A stretch of DNA of 64,000 nt from an uncultured Pelagibacteraceae bacterium (GTDB taxonomy: Bacteria; Pseudomonadota; Alphaproteobacteria; Pelagibacterales; Pelagibacteraceae). Shown piece by piece: positions 44,845-54,698 of the stretch. Position 1 is the stretch's first letter, and each line of letters opens with the position of its first letter. The notes under the pieces were generated by a model. That model was given only the letters and a program-made list of their open reading frames with translations. It ran no database searches and was not told where the DNA came from. The translations under genes were made by a program, and so were the position numbers. The stretch is from NCBI GenBank assembly GCA_902588585.1, contig CACIPQ010000001.1, positions 62,001-126,000 of the forward strand. Reading direction: 5' to 3'.

Positions 44845-46860
44845 TTATTCTACAGATAAATATAGACGATCCATGTTTGCTCTTAGAAGAATTCTTCCTA
44901 ATCCAATAAGATCTGTTCCATATTGATTTTCATACGTCTTAATAAGTCCAACTTGTTCTTTTGTATGGCTCAAGTTGGTTTCAACTCCATTAGGATTGTA
45001 AACATCAAAGGGGTTTATTTGGAAATGACTTTCAATTATTTTTCCAAAATCAAAATGAAAAGTTTTTTTCTGCTTATTAGAAACATCTAAACAATTGTTT
45101 TTTCTAAGAATACTAAAATCAAATAGTTCGCTTAAATAAGTTCCCACTTTTTCATCTAACAAATTATTTTCTTTTAATAAGAATTTAGCTGCTTCATAAG
45201 CAATTTCGTGTAATTCTTTTATATGGCGAAAAACTGCAATCGCTCTATATTTGTAAAGCTCGTTTGTACCATACTCTCCATCTATGTATTTCTTGATAAC
45301 ACCTTTTTGTTTAGTGAACTTCTCTAATGGTTTGGGGTCAGTCGCTAAATTTTTCTTTTCTTCTGCGTTAAATTCCTCATAAAACTTACTAAACACAGGA
45401 TGAAGCAGGCTTATTTCATGAATTTTTTCAATTAATTCTGAACGTTTAATATTATTCATTCTTAAAAAACTCATTAAATCGGCAAGTATCGAGTCGTTGT
45501 TAAATATCTCGACCGTTAAATCGAATTTTCTACAAGCCTGATAATCTTCATATGGCATAGTTTTATTTGCAACACATATTTCTTCTATTTCTGCCACAGG
45601 AAATTTTGTTCCTCTAAAAGTGTATTCTCCAAAACATCTAGGCAAAACTCTGTATCTGCAAATATACTCCCATTTTTTTCTAGATTCATTTGTTGTTGAT
45701 TTTGTTCCTGGCAACATCATGAATTGATACAATCTTATAAATTTCATATCAGCGTCCAACATATCTTTAACAGTTTTAAAATGTTTTTCCTTCGTGTCTC
45801 CTTCTAAGCAGAGAATAATTTCAGCTTCACTTTGGCCGCCTTCTTTCTCAATGCTTTTAGAAAAATTTACTAAAACCTCCTGAGAAACATTTTTTCTTTT
45901 AATTTCGCTCAAGACTGTTTTATCGGTAGACTGTACCGCTGCTGTAGCTGGCAAAGTTGGACCTAAAATTTTAACAATTTCAACAGTTCTTTCTTTTCCT
46001 GTTTTTGCAGTTGCCGCTAATACAGTTGCGGGATAACCTGCGTGCTTTTCTTGACATTTTTTTATTGATTTTGCTGTCTCAATATCTTTTGGAAACATTC
46101 CAAAGTTAGCATCTGTAATTTGTAAATCTCTAGTTTTGGCTCGCTTTGCTATATATTCTAATTCTTCCACTATTCTGTCTTGGGGGTATCGAGGAGTTTT
46201 GGTAAAATATGATCCTCCCTCCCAACAGAATGTACAAGTAAATGGACAGCCTCTTGTTGATTGCATCATAGGAATTAAAGTGTCATCAAAAAATTTATCC
46301 ATCATTCCTGACAAATAAGGTGATGGTAATGTTTCTAGATGCATAAATTTTTCACCTAAAGGACATGTAATTAGCTCATCTCCATCTAAGTATCTAATAT
46401 TGTGAACTAAAGGTTTGTTTTTTAAAAATTTTTCTTTATCAAAATTTATTTTTTTTAATTCATTGTAGAGTTCTACAAACGATTTTTCACCTTCATACTC
46501 TAAATAAAAATCAATTGCAGGATACTCTTTCAAAAAGTCTTTTTGTTGATCTGGTTTGTCTGGAAAGTTTGGGCCACCAAATACTGTGATTGTTTTTGGT
46601 GAAAGCTCTTTAATTCTCTTGGCATATTCATGGCCCAGTTTAATATTCCAAGAAAAATTTGAAAAACAAGCTAGCTGAGGAAGCTCCTTATCAAGATAAT
46701 TGCTGAAATCTTCTGGATACTTAAAAATTTCACAATCAATTTGATCTTTCAGATGAGTTTTTGCATAAGTAGCTACATATGCAATACCCAATGGTATGGT
46801 ATTTGCCGCAACTATTTGGCCTGTATGCGTTAAATCTGCAAATGTTATTTTTGTTCCCAT
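44845..46860 (-). CDS. B12-binding radical SAM protein with long C-terminal extension
   Basis: A 671-aa enzyme. The N-terminal cobalamin-binding-like region has NTIPLGIAYVATYAK, LACFSNFSWNIKLGHEYA and TVFGGPNFPD, with LEYEGEKSFVEL later. The radical SAM motif is GCPFTCTFC (Cys205, 209, 212). The remaining residues after the barrel, from about 430, have no known motif (NNIKRSELIEKIHEI). It is a full-length paralog of the 19888 product. It is followed by a 61-nt gap before the methyltransferase start side. No substrate can be named. Confidence 0.82.
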   Translation of the reverse strand: MGTKITFADLTHTGQIVAANTIPLGIAYVATYAKTHLKDQIDCEIFKYPEDFSNYLDKELPQLACFSNFSWNIKLGHEYAKRIKELSPKTITVFGGPNFPDKPDQQKDFLKEYPAIDFYLEYEGEKSFVELYNELKKINFDKEKFLKNKPLVHNIRYLDGDELITCPLGEKFMHLETLPSPYLSGMMDKFFDDTLIPMMQSTRGCPFTCTFCWEGGSYFTKTPRYPQDRIVEELEYIAKRAKTRDLQITDANFGMFPKDIETAKSIKKCQEKHAGYPATVLAATAKTGKERTVEIVKILGPTLPATAAVQSTDKTVLSEIKRKNVSQEVLVNFSKSIEKEGGQSEAEIILCLEGDTKEKHFKTVKDMLDADMKFIRLYQFMMLPGTKSTTNESRKKWEYICRYRVLPRCFGEYTFRGTKFPVAEIEEICVANKTMPYEDYQACRKFDLTVEIFNNDSILADLMSFLRMNNIKRSELIEKIHEISLLHPVFSKFYEEFNAEEKKNLATDPKPLEKFTKQKGVIKKYIDGEYGTNELYKYRAIAVFRHIKELHEIAYEAAKFLLKENNLLDEKVGTYLSELFDFSILRKNNCLDVSNKQKKTFHFDFGKIIESHFQINPFDVYNPNGVETNLSHTKEQVGLIKTYENQYGTDLIGLGRILLRANMDRLYLSVE

Positions 46861-46921
46861 AATATCTAAAGTCTAATAATGTTTAATAATATTATTACTA
46901 ATAACAATCAAGTAGTGAAAT

Positions 46922-47587
46922 TTACTCAAAATATATGAATTCATAGTCTCCTTTATATTTCGAATGGTTAAATATCCATTTCCATTCCTCATCATCAAAA
47001 AAAGATTCTGCTGTTAATGCCCAACACTGTAAGTTGAATAATTCTTTCTCATTTCTATAACCTTCAACCATTAAATATGATTTTTTTCCAACTCTTTGAA
47101 TTTCTTTTAAAGATTTAACCAGGTCAAATATTTTTAAATTGTGAAGTGTCGCAAGAGATATTACTAAATCAAATTCTTTATTTTTAAATTTAAACTTATT
47201 TTTTGCATCATGTACAAAGAGGTTTTTTTTTATCTCTGGAATAGCATGCTTGATTGCATGTTTTGATATATCAAAACCAAAAACCTTAAGTTTTGGTAAA
47301 ATTTTTTTCATTTCATAAAGTACGTGGGCTTTACCACATCCTACATCTAAAACTTTAGAATTATTATTTAATTTATACTTATTAATTAGCTTTTGAGCCA
47401 CATTTCTCCATCTTCCCGGTATATATTTATAGCCACCATATCCATAGCGTCTTTTTCCATCCCAAAAATCAAACTCAAATTTTCTTGCAATTTTCATGCA
47501 CTTAACTTTTGAATTCATCATTCTTTTTAAATAATTTCTTTTGGTGGACTTATGTAATGATGTAACTAAATTAATTTTTTTCCGCAT
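46922..47587 (-). CDS. Class I SAM-dependent methyltransferase
   Basis: A 221-aa methyltransferase. VLDVGCGKAHVLYEMKKIL is the SAM motif, VFGFDISKHAI holds the acidic ribose-binding residue, and DLVISLATLHNL and SYLMVEGYR complete the fold. The N-terminus is basic and includes RRYGYGGYKYIPGRWRNVAQKLI. It starts directly after the transketolase-C stop. It may O- or N-methylate the product of that ThDP enzyme pair. No further assignment is possible. Confidence 0.8.
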   Translation of the reverse strand: MRKKINLVTSLHKSTKRNYLKRMMNSKVKCMKIARKFEFDFWDGKRRYGYGGYKYIPGRWRNVAQKLINKYKLNNNSKVLDVGCGKAHVLYEMKKILPKLKVFGFDISKHAIKHAIPEIKKNLFVHDAKNKFKFKNKEFDLVISLATLHNLKIFDLVKSLKEIQRVGKKSYLMVEGYRNEKELFNLQCWALTAESFFDDEEWKWIFNHSKYKGDYEFIYFE

Positions 47588-48505
47588 TTATGAAATAATT
47601 TTTTTTATTTTTTTAATTAAACTTTTTAAATCTAAATTGTATTTTGTCATCATATTATGTTGCCTACCATAACCCTTTGGAAACTCATCTGGGATTCCGA
47701 TATTTTCCACTTTTTTAAATTTTTTTCTCGTTATCAGATCGTTAATTGTACTTCCTAATCCACCTATGACGCTATGTTCTTCAATGGTAATAATGTTAGA
47801 TGTTTTGGATAAAAGATTAAAAAGCGAAGAACTATTAATCGGTTTTATTGTTGGACAGTGTATCACTCCTAATTCATAATTTAATTTTTTAAAATGTTGT
47901 CTAATTTTCATAGCGGTATCAAGCATAATCCCAGTCGTTATAATAATATTTTTTTTTTCTTTTCCTATTTTGTAAGGCTTTCCAATTTCAAATTTTTTAT
48001 AAATATTTTTTGTAACTACCGGATCTCCTCCTTTGGCTATTCTAAAATAAATAGGACCAGGGTGGCTAACTGTATTTTTAATCATTTTTGCAACTTCTAT
48101 TTCATCTGCTGGAACTAATATTGTCATGTTTGGAACTGACCTCATTAACGCAATATCGTCGGTAGCTAAATGGGTTGGGCCTAATGGTGCGTAAACCATT
48201 CCTCCTCCATTAGCTATTAATCTTACTTTGGTTTTTAACAAACCTAAATCTATACAGATTTGTTCATAACATCTTCTGGTTAAAAAAGTTGCAATGGTAT
48301 TCACATAAGGTATCAAACCTTCTTGTGCCATACCGCTAGCAAGTGAGATAATATTTTGCTCAGCAGCTCCCTCCATAAAAAATCTACTAGGAAATTCTTC
48401 ACTAAATTTTTTTAATATATTTGGACCCAAATCTGATCCAATAAAAATCATTTTGTTATTTCTTTTTGCAAGCTGATAGAACTCTTCTATAATTCTTTTT
48501 CTCAT
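47588..48505 (-). CDS. Transketolase-like C-terminal subunit
   Basis: A 305-aa subunit holding the pyrimidine-binding and C-terminal domains of a transketolase/DXS-type thiamine-diphosphate enzyme. FMEGAAEQNIISLASGMAQEG (about 38-58) has the Glu that would activate ThDP, with NTIATFLTRRCYEQI after it. VITIEEHSVIGGLGS lies near the C-terminus. It is split from its N-terminal partner with a 4-nt overlap, as in many secondary-metabolism transketolases. It would move a two-carbon ketol unit, here probably onto a sugar. Confidence 0.87.
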   Translation of the reverse strand: MRKRIIEEFYQLAKRNNKMIFIGSDLGPNILKKFSEEFPSRFFMEGAAEQNIISLASGMAQEGLIPYVNTIATFLTRRCYEQICIDLGLLKTKVRLIANGGGMVYAPLGPTHLATDDIALMRSVPNMTILVPADEIEVAKMIKNTVSHPGPIYFRIAKGGDPVVTKNIYKKFEIGKPYKIGKEKKNIIITTGIMLDTAMKIRQHFKKLNYELGVIHCPTIKPINSSSLFNLLSKTSNIITIEEHSVIGGLGSTINDLITRKKFKKVENIGIPDEFPKGYGRQHNMMTKYNLDLKSLIKKIKKIIS

Positions 48506-49332
48506 TTTAGATAAGTGTTTAGTTCATTGCTGATTTGTTTAAGAACTTTATCCTCTAAGTTTGCTTTGTGATGCCAGTCCGGATTGTTTTCTGCAAAAGA
48601 AATACCTTTGCCTTTTACCGTGTGGCAAATAATAAACTTAGGTTTAGTTTTGTTTTTACTTTTTAATACTTTTTTAAGTTCTTTAATCGAATGACCATTT
48701 ACCTCGGAAGTATTAAAACCAAAACTTTTAATTTTTAATTTAATTTTATCTAAACCAGCAACTTTGGCTGGGGATCCGTAAGTCTGCAAATTATTATAGT
48801 CTAAAATTACTATTAGATTGTCTAAATTGTTTTTATATGCCGACATTAACCCTTCCCACATAGAGCCTTCGTTTAATTCTCCATCGCCAATTATCACATA
48901 AACATTTGATTTAATTTTTTTGATTTTAAGAGCGATAGCCATACCTATAGCTATCGAAAATCCATGACCCAATGATCCTGTTGAAGTTTCTACCCCTCTA
49001 ATATGTTTGTCTGGGTGTCCGCCAAGAATGGAATTAGATTTACAAAATGTTTTTAGTGTGTCTTTAGAAAAATATCCTTTATCAGCTAGAATAGAATATA
49101 AAGCCAAACATCCATGTCCTTTACTTAAAATAAGTCTGTCTCTCTTATTTAAGTTTGGTTTTTTTGGATTGAATTTCATAATGTGATCGTAAAGAACTCT
49201 TAAAATTTCTACTATCGACATTGAAGAACCTATATGACCTCTTTTGCCGCCTTTAAGTCCTTCTAATATTAATTTTCTGAGATAAATAGATCTCTTGTCC
49301 AAAATTATATTTTTTTTATTTAATTTACCCAT
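48502..49332 (-). CDS. Transketolase-like N-terminal subunit
   Basis: A 276-aa subunit with the diphosphate-binding domain of transketolase. KGHGCLALYSILADKGYF, STGSLGHGFSIAIGMAIALK and the ThDP motif GDGELNEGSMWEG with NN at the end (IVILDYNNLQTYG) are clear, and KGKGISFAENNPDWHHKA follows. It overlaps the upstream HAD-kinase fusion gene by 13 nt and the C-terminal subunit by 4 nt. With that subunit it forms one enzyme. Confidence 0.88.
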   Translation of the reverse strand: MGKLNKKNIILDKRSIYLRKLILEGLKGGKRGHIGSSMSIVEILRVLYDHIMKFNPKKPNLNKRDRLILSKGHGCLALYSILADKGYFSKDTLKTFCKSNSILGGHPDKHIRGVETSTGSLGHGFSIAIGMAIALKIKKIKSNVYVIIGDGELNEGSMWEGLMSAYKNNLDNLIVILDYNNLQTYGSPAKVAGLDKIKLKIKSFGFNTSEVNGHSIKELKKVLKSKNKTKPKFIICHTVKGKGISFAENNPDWHHKANLEDKVLKQISNELNTYLK

Positions 49333-50849
49333 TTTAAAAATAACTCTTCCTCACAAATCTTAAGCATTCTTTTTGCTTTATTTAGCTGTACAAGCATTCT
49401 AGTTTTGTTAAAACGAAAACTATTATTAAATCTAAATTCATTTAATATAATTAATGACCACCTTATTGCATAAAAAGGTAAATAATAAATAAGTCTATTT
49501 TGAAAATCTTTATCTTTCCTGAAAATTTTTTTAACTTTATTAAACCAGAATTTTTTTTGACAATCCTTGATTTTCATACCTGGATGCAATAAAAAATCTG
49601 CAACAAGTTTAACTGGATCATCTTTTCCAAAGTACTCAAAATCAAAAAATATAATTTTTTTATCTCTCCTCAGTGAATTATGAAAACCAAAATCTGAGGG
49701 GCTTAGAATTTCATATCTTTTTTTTATATTATTGAGATATTTTTTTTTTACCTTAAAGTTGTTTATTTTATATCTGATTTTCTTTATTAGAAAGTTTCTT
49801 AAAACAACAGGTAAAGATTTATTTAAAATTAACGATTTGTATTTGTCGTTTATTTGATCAATTATATCATTGACATTTTTACAAGATTCAACGGCATTAT
49901 AAGGATAATTGTCAGTAGTTTTTCTTTTAATAGAATACAATTTACCAATAAAATTTGATGTTTCCAAAAGATCTTTGTTGTTAATTTTTGAAATTTTTCT
50001 TCCATCTATCCATTTAAATGACGCACAATTAACAAGAAGATTTGTGTTTTTGATCTTTGTTATATTGGTAAAATGCAATCTTTTTAGTAAATTCAAACTG
50101 ACTAACTCTCTTTTTAATCTTGCTCTAAGATCTAAATCATAATCTGGGTAATTTTTAATCAAATATTTGCTTTTATCAACGCAATAACATTTGTAAATTT
50201 TACTGTTTCTTAACTTTTTAAGTCTAATTATTTTTTTAATTCTTTTTTTTAAAATAAATTCAAATACTTTTTGTAAATTTTTTTCTTTATTTATATCAAA
50301 AATATTATCTTTTATTTTTGACCATGTTAATAAATCAGAATAGTGTATTTTTTTAATTTTTTTGGATAGATGTTTATTATTAAGTATAATTAATAAGTCA
50401 TCAATAAAATAGTCCAGATTAAGCTTATTAATTCTCTTAATTTTATCTTCTATCGATTCTTCAAAAAAAATATTATTTTCTTTTATACCAACATTTTTTT
50501 TTATCCACTTTGATGCTTCGTTTCTTAAAGAAATTTTTGACTTATCATAATGTCCGTATTTTGTTTTGTGGCTTACTATAAATACATTACAATTAAAAAT
50601 TTTTGAGAATTGATAAAAGTTTTTAAATCCTTGATTTATGACTGCTGCATTCATATATCTACCGTAAGCTAACCCTTGGAGTTTTTTCCATTTTTCAACT
50701 GAGTAGTTTTTTGTTATTTTTTTTTTTAATTGACTCTTTGTTCCAGACCAATTTTTATTAATCAGCTTATTTTTATAAGCAATTGATTTAAAAACATGGT
50801 CATAATTAACAATTGTATTGTCTAGATCTATTCCAATTCTCATTAACAA
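49320..50849 (-). CDS. HAD-like hydrolase fused to an aminoglycoside phosphotransferase-like kinase
   Basis: A 509-aa two-domain protein. The first about 175 residues are HAD-like: IGIDLDNTIVNYD near residues 5-17 carries the nucleophile Asp, and DYFIDDLL the later acidic pair. From about 210 an APH/choline-kinase-like fold follows, with LSPSDFGFHNSL (catalytic Asp and Asn) and IIFFDFEYFGKDDP (metal Asp). It could phosphorylate and dephosphorylate related substrates, or one half may be regulatory. It is placed between the transketolase and SDR genes. Two starts, 2 codons apart, are possible. Confidence 0.72.
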   Translation of the reverse strand: MLMRIGIDLDNTIVNYDHVFKSIAYKNKLINKNWSGTKSQLKKKITKNYSVEKWKKLQGLAYGRYMNAAVINQGFKNFYQFSKIFNCNVFIVSHKTKYGHYDKSKISLRNEASKWIKKNVGIKENNIFFEESIEDKIKRINKLNLDYFIDDLLIILNNKHLSKKIKKIHYSDLLTWSKIKDNIFDINKEKNLQKVFEFILKKRIKKIIRLKKLRNSKIYKCYCVDKSKYLIKNYPDYDLDLRARLKRELVSLNLLKRLHFTNITKIKNTNLLVNCASFKWIDGRKISKINNKDLLETSNFIGKLYSIKRKTTDNYPYNAVESCKNVNDIIDQINDKYKSLILNKSLPVVLRNFLIKKIRYKINNFKVKKKYLNNIKKRYEILSPSDFGFHNSLRRDKKIIFFDFEYFGKDDPVKLVADFLLHPGMKIKDCQKKFWFNKVKKIFRKDKDFQNRLIYYLPFYAIRWSLIILNEFRFNNSFRFNKTRMLVQLNKAKRMLKICEEELFLKWVN

Positions 50850-50855
50850 AAATGA

Positions 50856-51635
50856 TTAAAAGTATCCGCCGTCAATTGAAATTATAGATGAAGCAGCATA
50901 AGAAGCCTTGTCGGAACACAGCAATAAAACAAAAGGAGCGATTTCGCTTGGATCGCCCAGCCTTTCTACAGACTGATGATTTTTGATATAACTTTTTACA
51001 AGTTTGGGTTTTGTTTTTTTTAATTTTTCCCAATACTTCCCTTTTGTTAAAATAACTCCAGGCATTACTGCAGAAACAATAATGTTATCCTTTGCTAATT
51101 CTCTTCCTAGAACTTTAGTGTACATATTTAAATATGATTTGGCGCATGAGTACTCAGGTGCAAAAGCTCCTCCCTTTGAACTTGTGCCTCCTGTAACTGC
51201 ATTCAATGAGGAAACATGAACAATTCTTCCCCATTTACTTTTTTGCATTTTAGGCACGATTAAATTGTTTAACTCGATTGCAATACCTGCATTGAATCTC
51301 AAGACTTTATTCCAATCATCAATTTTACTTAGAACATTTGATTTACCAAGACCGCCTCCCAAATTATGAATTACAATATCTATAGATCCCATATTTTTTA
51401 TAGCTTCAGATACAGCTTTTTTTGGTCCACCTTTTTTAACTAGATCTACCGAAGTGTAACTATGTAAAGCTTTTTTGCCTCTTAAATTTTGAATAGAAAG
51501 CTTAAGTTTTTTTTTATCTCTAGCAACCAAATGAATTCTGCATCCCTCTAAAGCAAGTTGTTTTGCGATTTCAAAACCAATTCCCTTGCTAGCGCCAGTG
51601 ATAAAGACGTTTTTATTTTTTAAACCCAGATTCAT
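50856..51635 (-). CDS. SDR-family oxidoreductase
   Basis: A 259-aa classical short-chain dehydrogenase/reductase of FabG-like type. FITGASKGIGFEIAKQLA (about 12-29) binds the cofactor, HNLGGGLGKS replaces the NNAG motif, HVSSLNAVTG has the Ser, and YSCAKSYLNMY the Tyr and Lys. The C-terminus ASSIISIDGGYF is standard. It ends 6 nt before the HAD-kinase fusion gene. It may reduce the keto group left after the transketolase reaction. The substrate is not known. Confidence 0.85.
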   Translation of the reverse strand: MNLGLKNKNVFITGASKGIGFEIAKQLALEGCRIHLVARDKKKLKLSIQNLRGKKALHSYTSVDLVKKGGPKKAVSEAIKNMGSIDIVIHNLGGGLGKSNVLSKIDDWNKVLRFNAGIAIELNNLIVPKMQKSKWGRIVHVSSLNAVTGGTSSKGGAFAPEYSCAKSYLNMYTKVLGRELAKDNIIVSAVMPGVILTKGKYWEKLKKTKPKLVKSYIKNHQSVERLGDPSEIAPFVLLLCSDKASYAASSIISIDGGYF

Positions 51636-51642
51636 AGTTTTT

Positions 51643-52719
51643 TTAATTTAGTGGTTGCAACCATCCACATCTATTACAAGCTTCAACTGTTCCTTCTTTT
51701 TTAATCAAAGATCTAAATTTTTCGAATTTTTCTCCTTTAATAACATTTTCCAAACCTTCTCTTACATTGCCCATATCTACGGCCAAACAAGGAAATAATG
51801 TCCCATCGACATTAATATGGGCTGATCCCCAAGGAGCTGCACATGGTTTAAATAATTTTTTGTCATGTTTTGAATTATTTAGCCAATTAATATTTATTTT
51901 TTGTGAATCATCAATTATTGAAGCCGCTGCAGGATGTAAAAATCCAGTTTTATTGTTTTCAATATTATATTTTCTTATTTTATTTAATTGATCAATTATA
52001 TGTTCCCAATTTTTATAAACTGGTGCTGTGCTTTTTTCAAAAATTTTTTCAAATTTAAACATTATATCAGAATGTTGTATAGGAGACCCTTTTAAAAATT
52101 GAAAAGCATGTGTATCGCACTTTAAATCTTCTACACAATATTTATGAATTCTTAATAAATCTTTGGCATTTTCATCTAAAACTACAGTTTTGGAATCTAA
52201 AATACAGTCCTGACGACCCAGCCTTTTTTTTGCCTCTTGAAAATACAACATCATCTTTTCAACATGATCCCATTTTTCATCCCATTTTTTTTCCTGAAGG
52301 TTTGCAGATCTTCTTATAGTATTTTTTTCATTATCAATTGATATGGATAAAACCTTGAAATTTTTATATCCTAACATAAAATCTATTAGTTCTTTGCTTA
52401 GGAGCAATCCATTCGTAATCATATTGCATTCAAATTTTTTAGCTACTTTGTCAAAAACTTTCTCAAAACCCTTGAGAACTATTGGCTCCCCCCCTGTTAG
52501 AGTAACACGAGAACCATCGGGTAACTGGTTGGTTAATTTTATCCAGTCTTCTGCTTCCATGGCGCCATTTTGTTTTTTTCGATCTTGAAAACAAAATGTA
52601 CAAGCTAGATTGCATAAGTTTGTAAGAACATAACAATATCTTTTTGGATAAAGTAAATTTTCTTTTTTTGCCTTATACAGATAATCAATTAGTTTATCGT
52701 GATATTCACTTTTTTTCAT
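51643..52719 (-). CDS. Radical SAM/SPASM domain protein
   Basis: A 358-aa radical SAM enzyme. CNLACTFC (Cys36, 40, 43) binds the 4Fe-4S cluster, and VTLTGGEPI (about 74-82) is the GGE motif. The C-terminal SPASM region is CAAPWGSAHINVDGTLFPC and then ACNRCGW, giving auxiliary cluster cysteines. It ends 7 nt before the SDR start. SPASM enzymes include peptide maturases and sugar dehydratases or dehydrogenases; the context favours a carbohydrate. It is distinct from the smaller 13478 product. Confidence 0.82.
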   Translation of the reverse strand: MKKSEYHDKLIDYLYKAKKENLLYPKRYCYVLTNLCNLACTFCFQDRKKQNGAMEAEDWIKLTNQLPDGSRVTLTGGEPIVLKGFEKVFDKVAKKFECNMITNGLLLSKELIDFMLGYKNFKVLSISIDNEKNTIRRSANLQEKKWDEKWDHVEKMMLYFQEAKKRLGRQDCILDSKTVVLDENAKDLLRIHKYCVEDLKCDTHAFQFLKGSPIQHSDIMFKFEKIFEKSTAPVYKNWEHIIDQLNKIRKYNIENNKTGFLHPAAASIIDDSQKININWLNNSKHDKKLFKPCAAPWGSAHINVDGTLFPCLAVDMGNVREGLENVIKGEKFEKFRSLIKKEGTVEACNRCGWLQPLN

Positions 52720-52741
52720 TCTATTCCCTAAATATTAATAC

Positions 52742-53644
52742 CTAATAATACAACCAAAGCAAATGTCTCTCACCATTTTTCGGAACAGTTCCATAATGAA
52801 CTGTTTTTAAATCCATTAAAACTAAGTCGCCTTTTTTACATTTTAAAATAGATTTGGCTTTCATATTATCTAAATATTCTATTTTTTTTGAATTTATCAC
52901 ATGACTTTCATTTTTGTCGACTTTGAAATCGAAAGACTCCAATATAAGGTTTAGATGGTTCTTTTTTATTTCATTAATATTTAGTGATTTCTTATAGTAA
53001 ATTGTCGGACCATTAGTTTCTTCGACATCACTTAATGCAATAAAACATCTAAGTTGGTGAAAATATAAATCAACGTGAGGATTACCCGCTATTGCTTTGT
53101 CGTTTACTTCTGGGTTTAACATAACGGGGTGTTGAAAAGATCCGGTGTGGGTTACATTATAAACTATAAGAGGTTCGGACAGAATTAAATGATATGTTTT
53201 AATTAATAAATCTATTTCATATTTTCTAATTATATTTTTAAGATAATTGCTTACATTATTTAATCCCTTAAACTTAATAGATCCTCCCAGCCTTTCAAAA
53301 TATAGTTTGGTATTACCTAAAGTTACTGGCATATTATCAATGTAATCTCTTGTTTTTAATTTTTCGACGGGAATTTTATCTAAATATTTTATACATTCAT
53401 CTTTAATTTTTTTTGTTTCTTCGTCACCATAAAAATTAGAAATAACAGCAACTCCATTGTTTTTGAGGTCTTTTAGTGCCTTTGAAACCTTGTTATTTTT
53501 TCCCAAAAATAAACTTAGAAAAAAAACTCTAACTTCAAAGAAAATATGGTCAAAGAATATTAAAAATTTAAAAAAAATTTTAGCTATTGGTCGCGGAAAT
53601 TTTCTTAAAAAACCCAACTTATGAACTACTTTATTAATTAACAT
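52742..53644 (-). CDS. PhyH-like 2-oxoglutarate/Fe(II) dioxygenase
   Basis: A 300-aa protein whose C-terminal part fits a phytanoyl-CoA dioxygenase-like fold. NPHVDLYFHQLRCFIALSDV has His-x-Asp, GDLVLMDLKTVHYGTVP has the second His, and RHLLWLYY the Arg. All three iron ligands are present, unlike two of the other PhyH-like proteins. The N-terminal 60 residues are basic and hydrophobic and may bind membrane. It overlaps the Gfo/Idh gene by 11 nt. A hydroxylase of a sugar or lipid is possible. Confidence 0.72.
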   Translation of the reverse strand: MLINKVVHKLGFLRKFPRPIAKIFFKFLIFFDHIFFEVRVFFLSLFLGKNNKVSKALKDLKNNGVAVISNFYGDEETKKIKDECIKYLDKIPVEKLKTRDYIDNMPVTLGNTKLYFERLGGSIKFKGLNNVSNYLKNIIRKYEIDLLIKTYHLILSEPLIVYNVTHTGSFQHPVMLNPEVNDKAIAGNPHVDLYFHQLRCFIALSDVEETNGPTIYYKKSLNINEIKKNHLNLILESFDFKVDKNESHVINSKKIEYLDNMKAKSILKCKKGDLVLMDLKTVHYGTVPKNGERHLLWLYY

Positions 53645-54692
53645 TTTTTTTTATGAACCTTTTCCAAATACTCTCTATAATTTCAATATCTTCTACTGCA
53701 GCTTTAGCATTATTTTGCTTAACACTTTTGGTCTTTATGTCATTAATAAAAGCATCAGACTGTCTTTTGAATGACCAAGATTTAAAAGTATATCTTTTGG
53801 TAAATTTATTTTTACTATTTTCATAAACTAGAACCGTTGATCCTTTATTTTTTTTATGCTGGGGGGGTAAAATAATTTTTATATGTCCGTGTTCAAAAAA
53901 GATTTCAAATGTCTCGTCCCATCCATTCTTTGTAAAAAAACCTGTTTCCAGAGAAGCTCTAAAATTTCCATAATCAAGTATTACTGTAGACATTCTCGTA
54001 TCAGATAAATCTGAAAAAATTATTTTTGGTTTTATATTTGTAAAATATTTAAACAGATTTATGTTATGACAATATAAATTTAAAAACTTTGCATACGTTC
54101 TTTCAAATTTTTTCGGTAACCAGTTTGGTTTTGCTTTCCACTCTGGTTTATTTAGTAAATTTTTTTCATTAGTTTTAATATAGATATTTTCTGAGTCATA
54201 ACCGCTTCCCGACAATCTATGCGATCTTATAAAAACTATTTTTCCTAATATTTTTTTTTTTAATATTTTTTTAAATATTGATTTAGCTTTTTGCACACCC
54301 TCGTCATATGTTTTGTTGTAACCTACTTTGTATAATGTTCTATTTTGATTTGAGACTTGAATAAGTTTTTTTGCTTGTAAGAGACTTGAGGCCATAGGTT
54401 TTTCGGTTAACACTGGCTTTCCTAATTTTAAAAAGTCATAAGCTATTGCCGGTAACATATTTCTTTTAGTAACTATGACAACACCATCAAATTTATTAAT
54501 GTTGTGAATGATTCCTTTGTGTGAAGAGTATTTGTTTTTAATCCCAAACTTCTTTGATACTTTTTCAAGTAACTTGGGTCTAGCCTCAGCAAGTCCCGCT
54601 ATTTCGCAATTTTTGTTCTTATGAAAGTTTTGTATAAATCCTATTTGTCCGTTAAAGCCTGAACCAACAAAAGCTAATCTTATTTTTTTCAT
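53634..54692 (-). CDS. Gfo/Idh/MocA family oxidoreductase
   Basis: A 352-aa NAD(P)-dependent oxidoreductase. LAFVGSGFNGQIGFIQNF (about 6-23) is the Rossmann motif; LTEKPMASSLLQAKKL holds the EKP motif with the catalytic Lys. The C-terminal domain shows LNLYCHNINLFKY and ILDYGNFRASLETGF. These enzymes oxidise or reduce sugars and inositols. It lies in the sporadic carbohydrate block (52742-58313) with a PhyH protein and a NUDIX hydrolase. Confidence 0.85.
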   Translation of the reverse strand: MKKIRLAFVGSGFNGQIGFIQNFHKNKNCEIAGLAEARPKLLEKVSKKFGIKNKYSSHKGIIHNINKFDGVVIVTKRNMLPAIAYDFLKLGKPVLTEKPMASSLLQAKKLIQVSNQNRTLYKVGYNKTYDEGVQKAKSIFKKILKKKILGKIVFIRSHRLSGSGYDSENIYIKTNEKNLLNKPEWKAKPNWLPKKFERTYAKFLNLYCHNINLFKYFTNIKPKIIFSDLSDTRMSTVILDYGNFRASLETGFFTKNGWDETFEIFFEHGHIKIILPPQHKKNKGSTVLVYENSKNKFTKRYTFKSWSFKRQSDAFINDIKTKSVKQNNAKAAVEDIEIIESIWKRFIKKNVN

Positions 54693-54698
54693 CTTACT

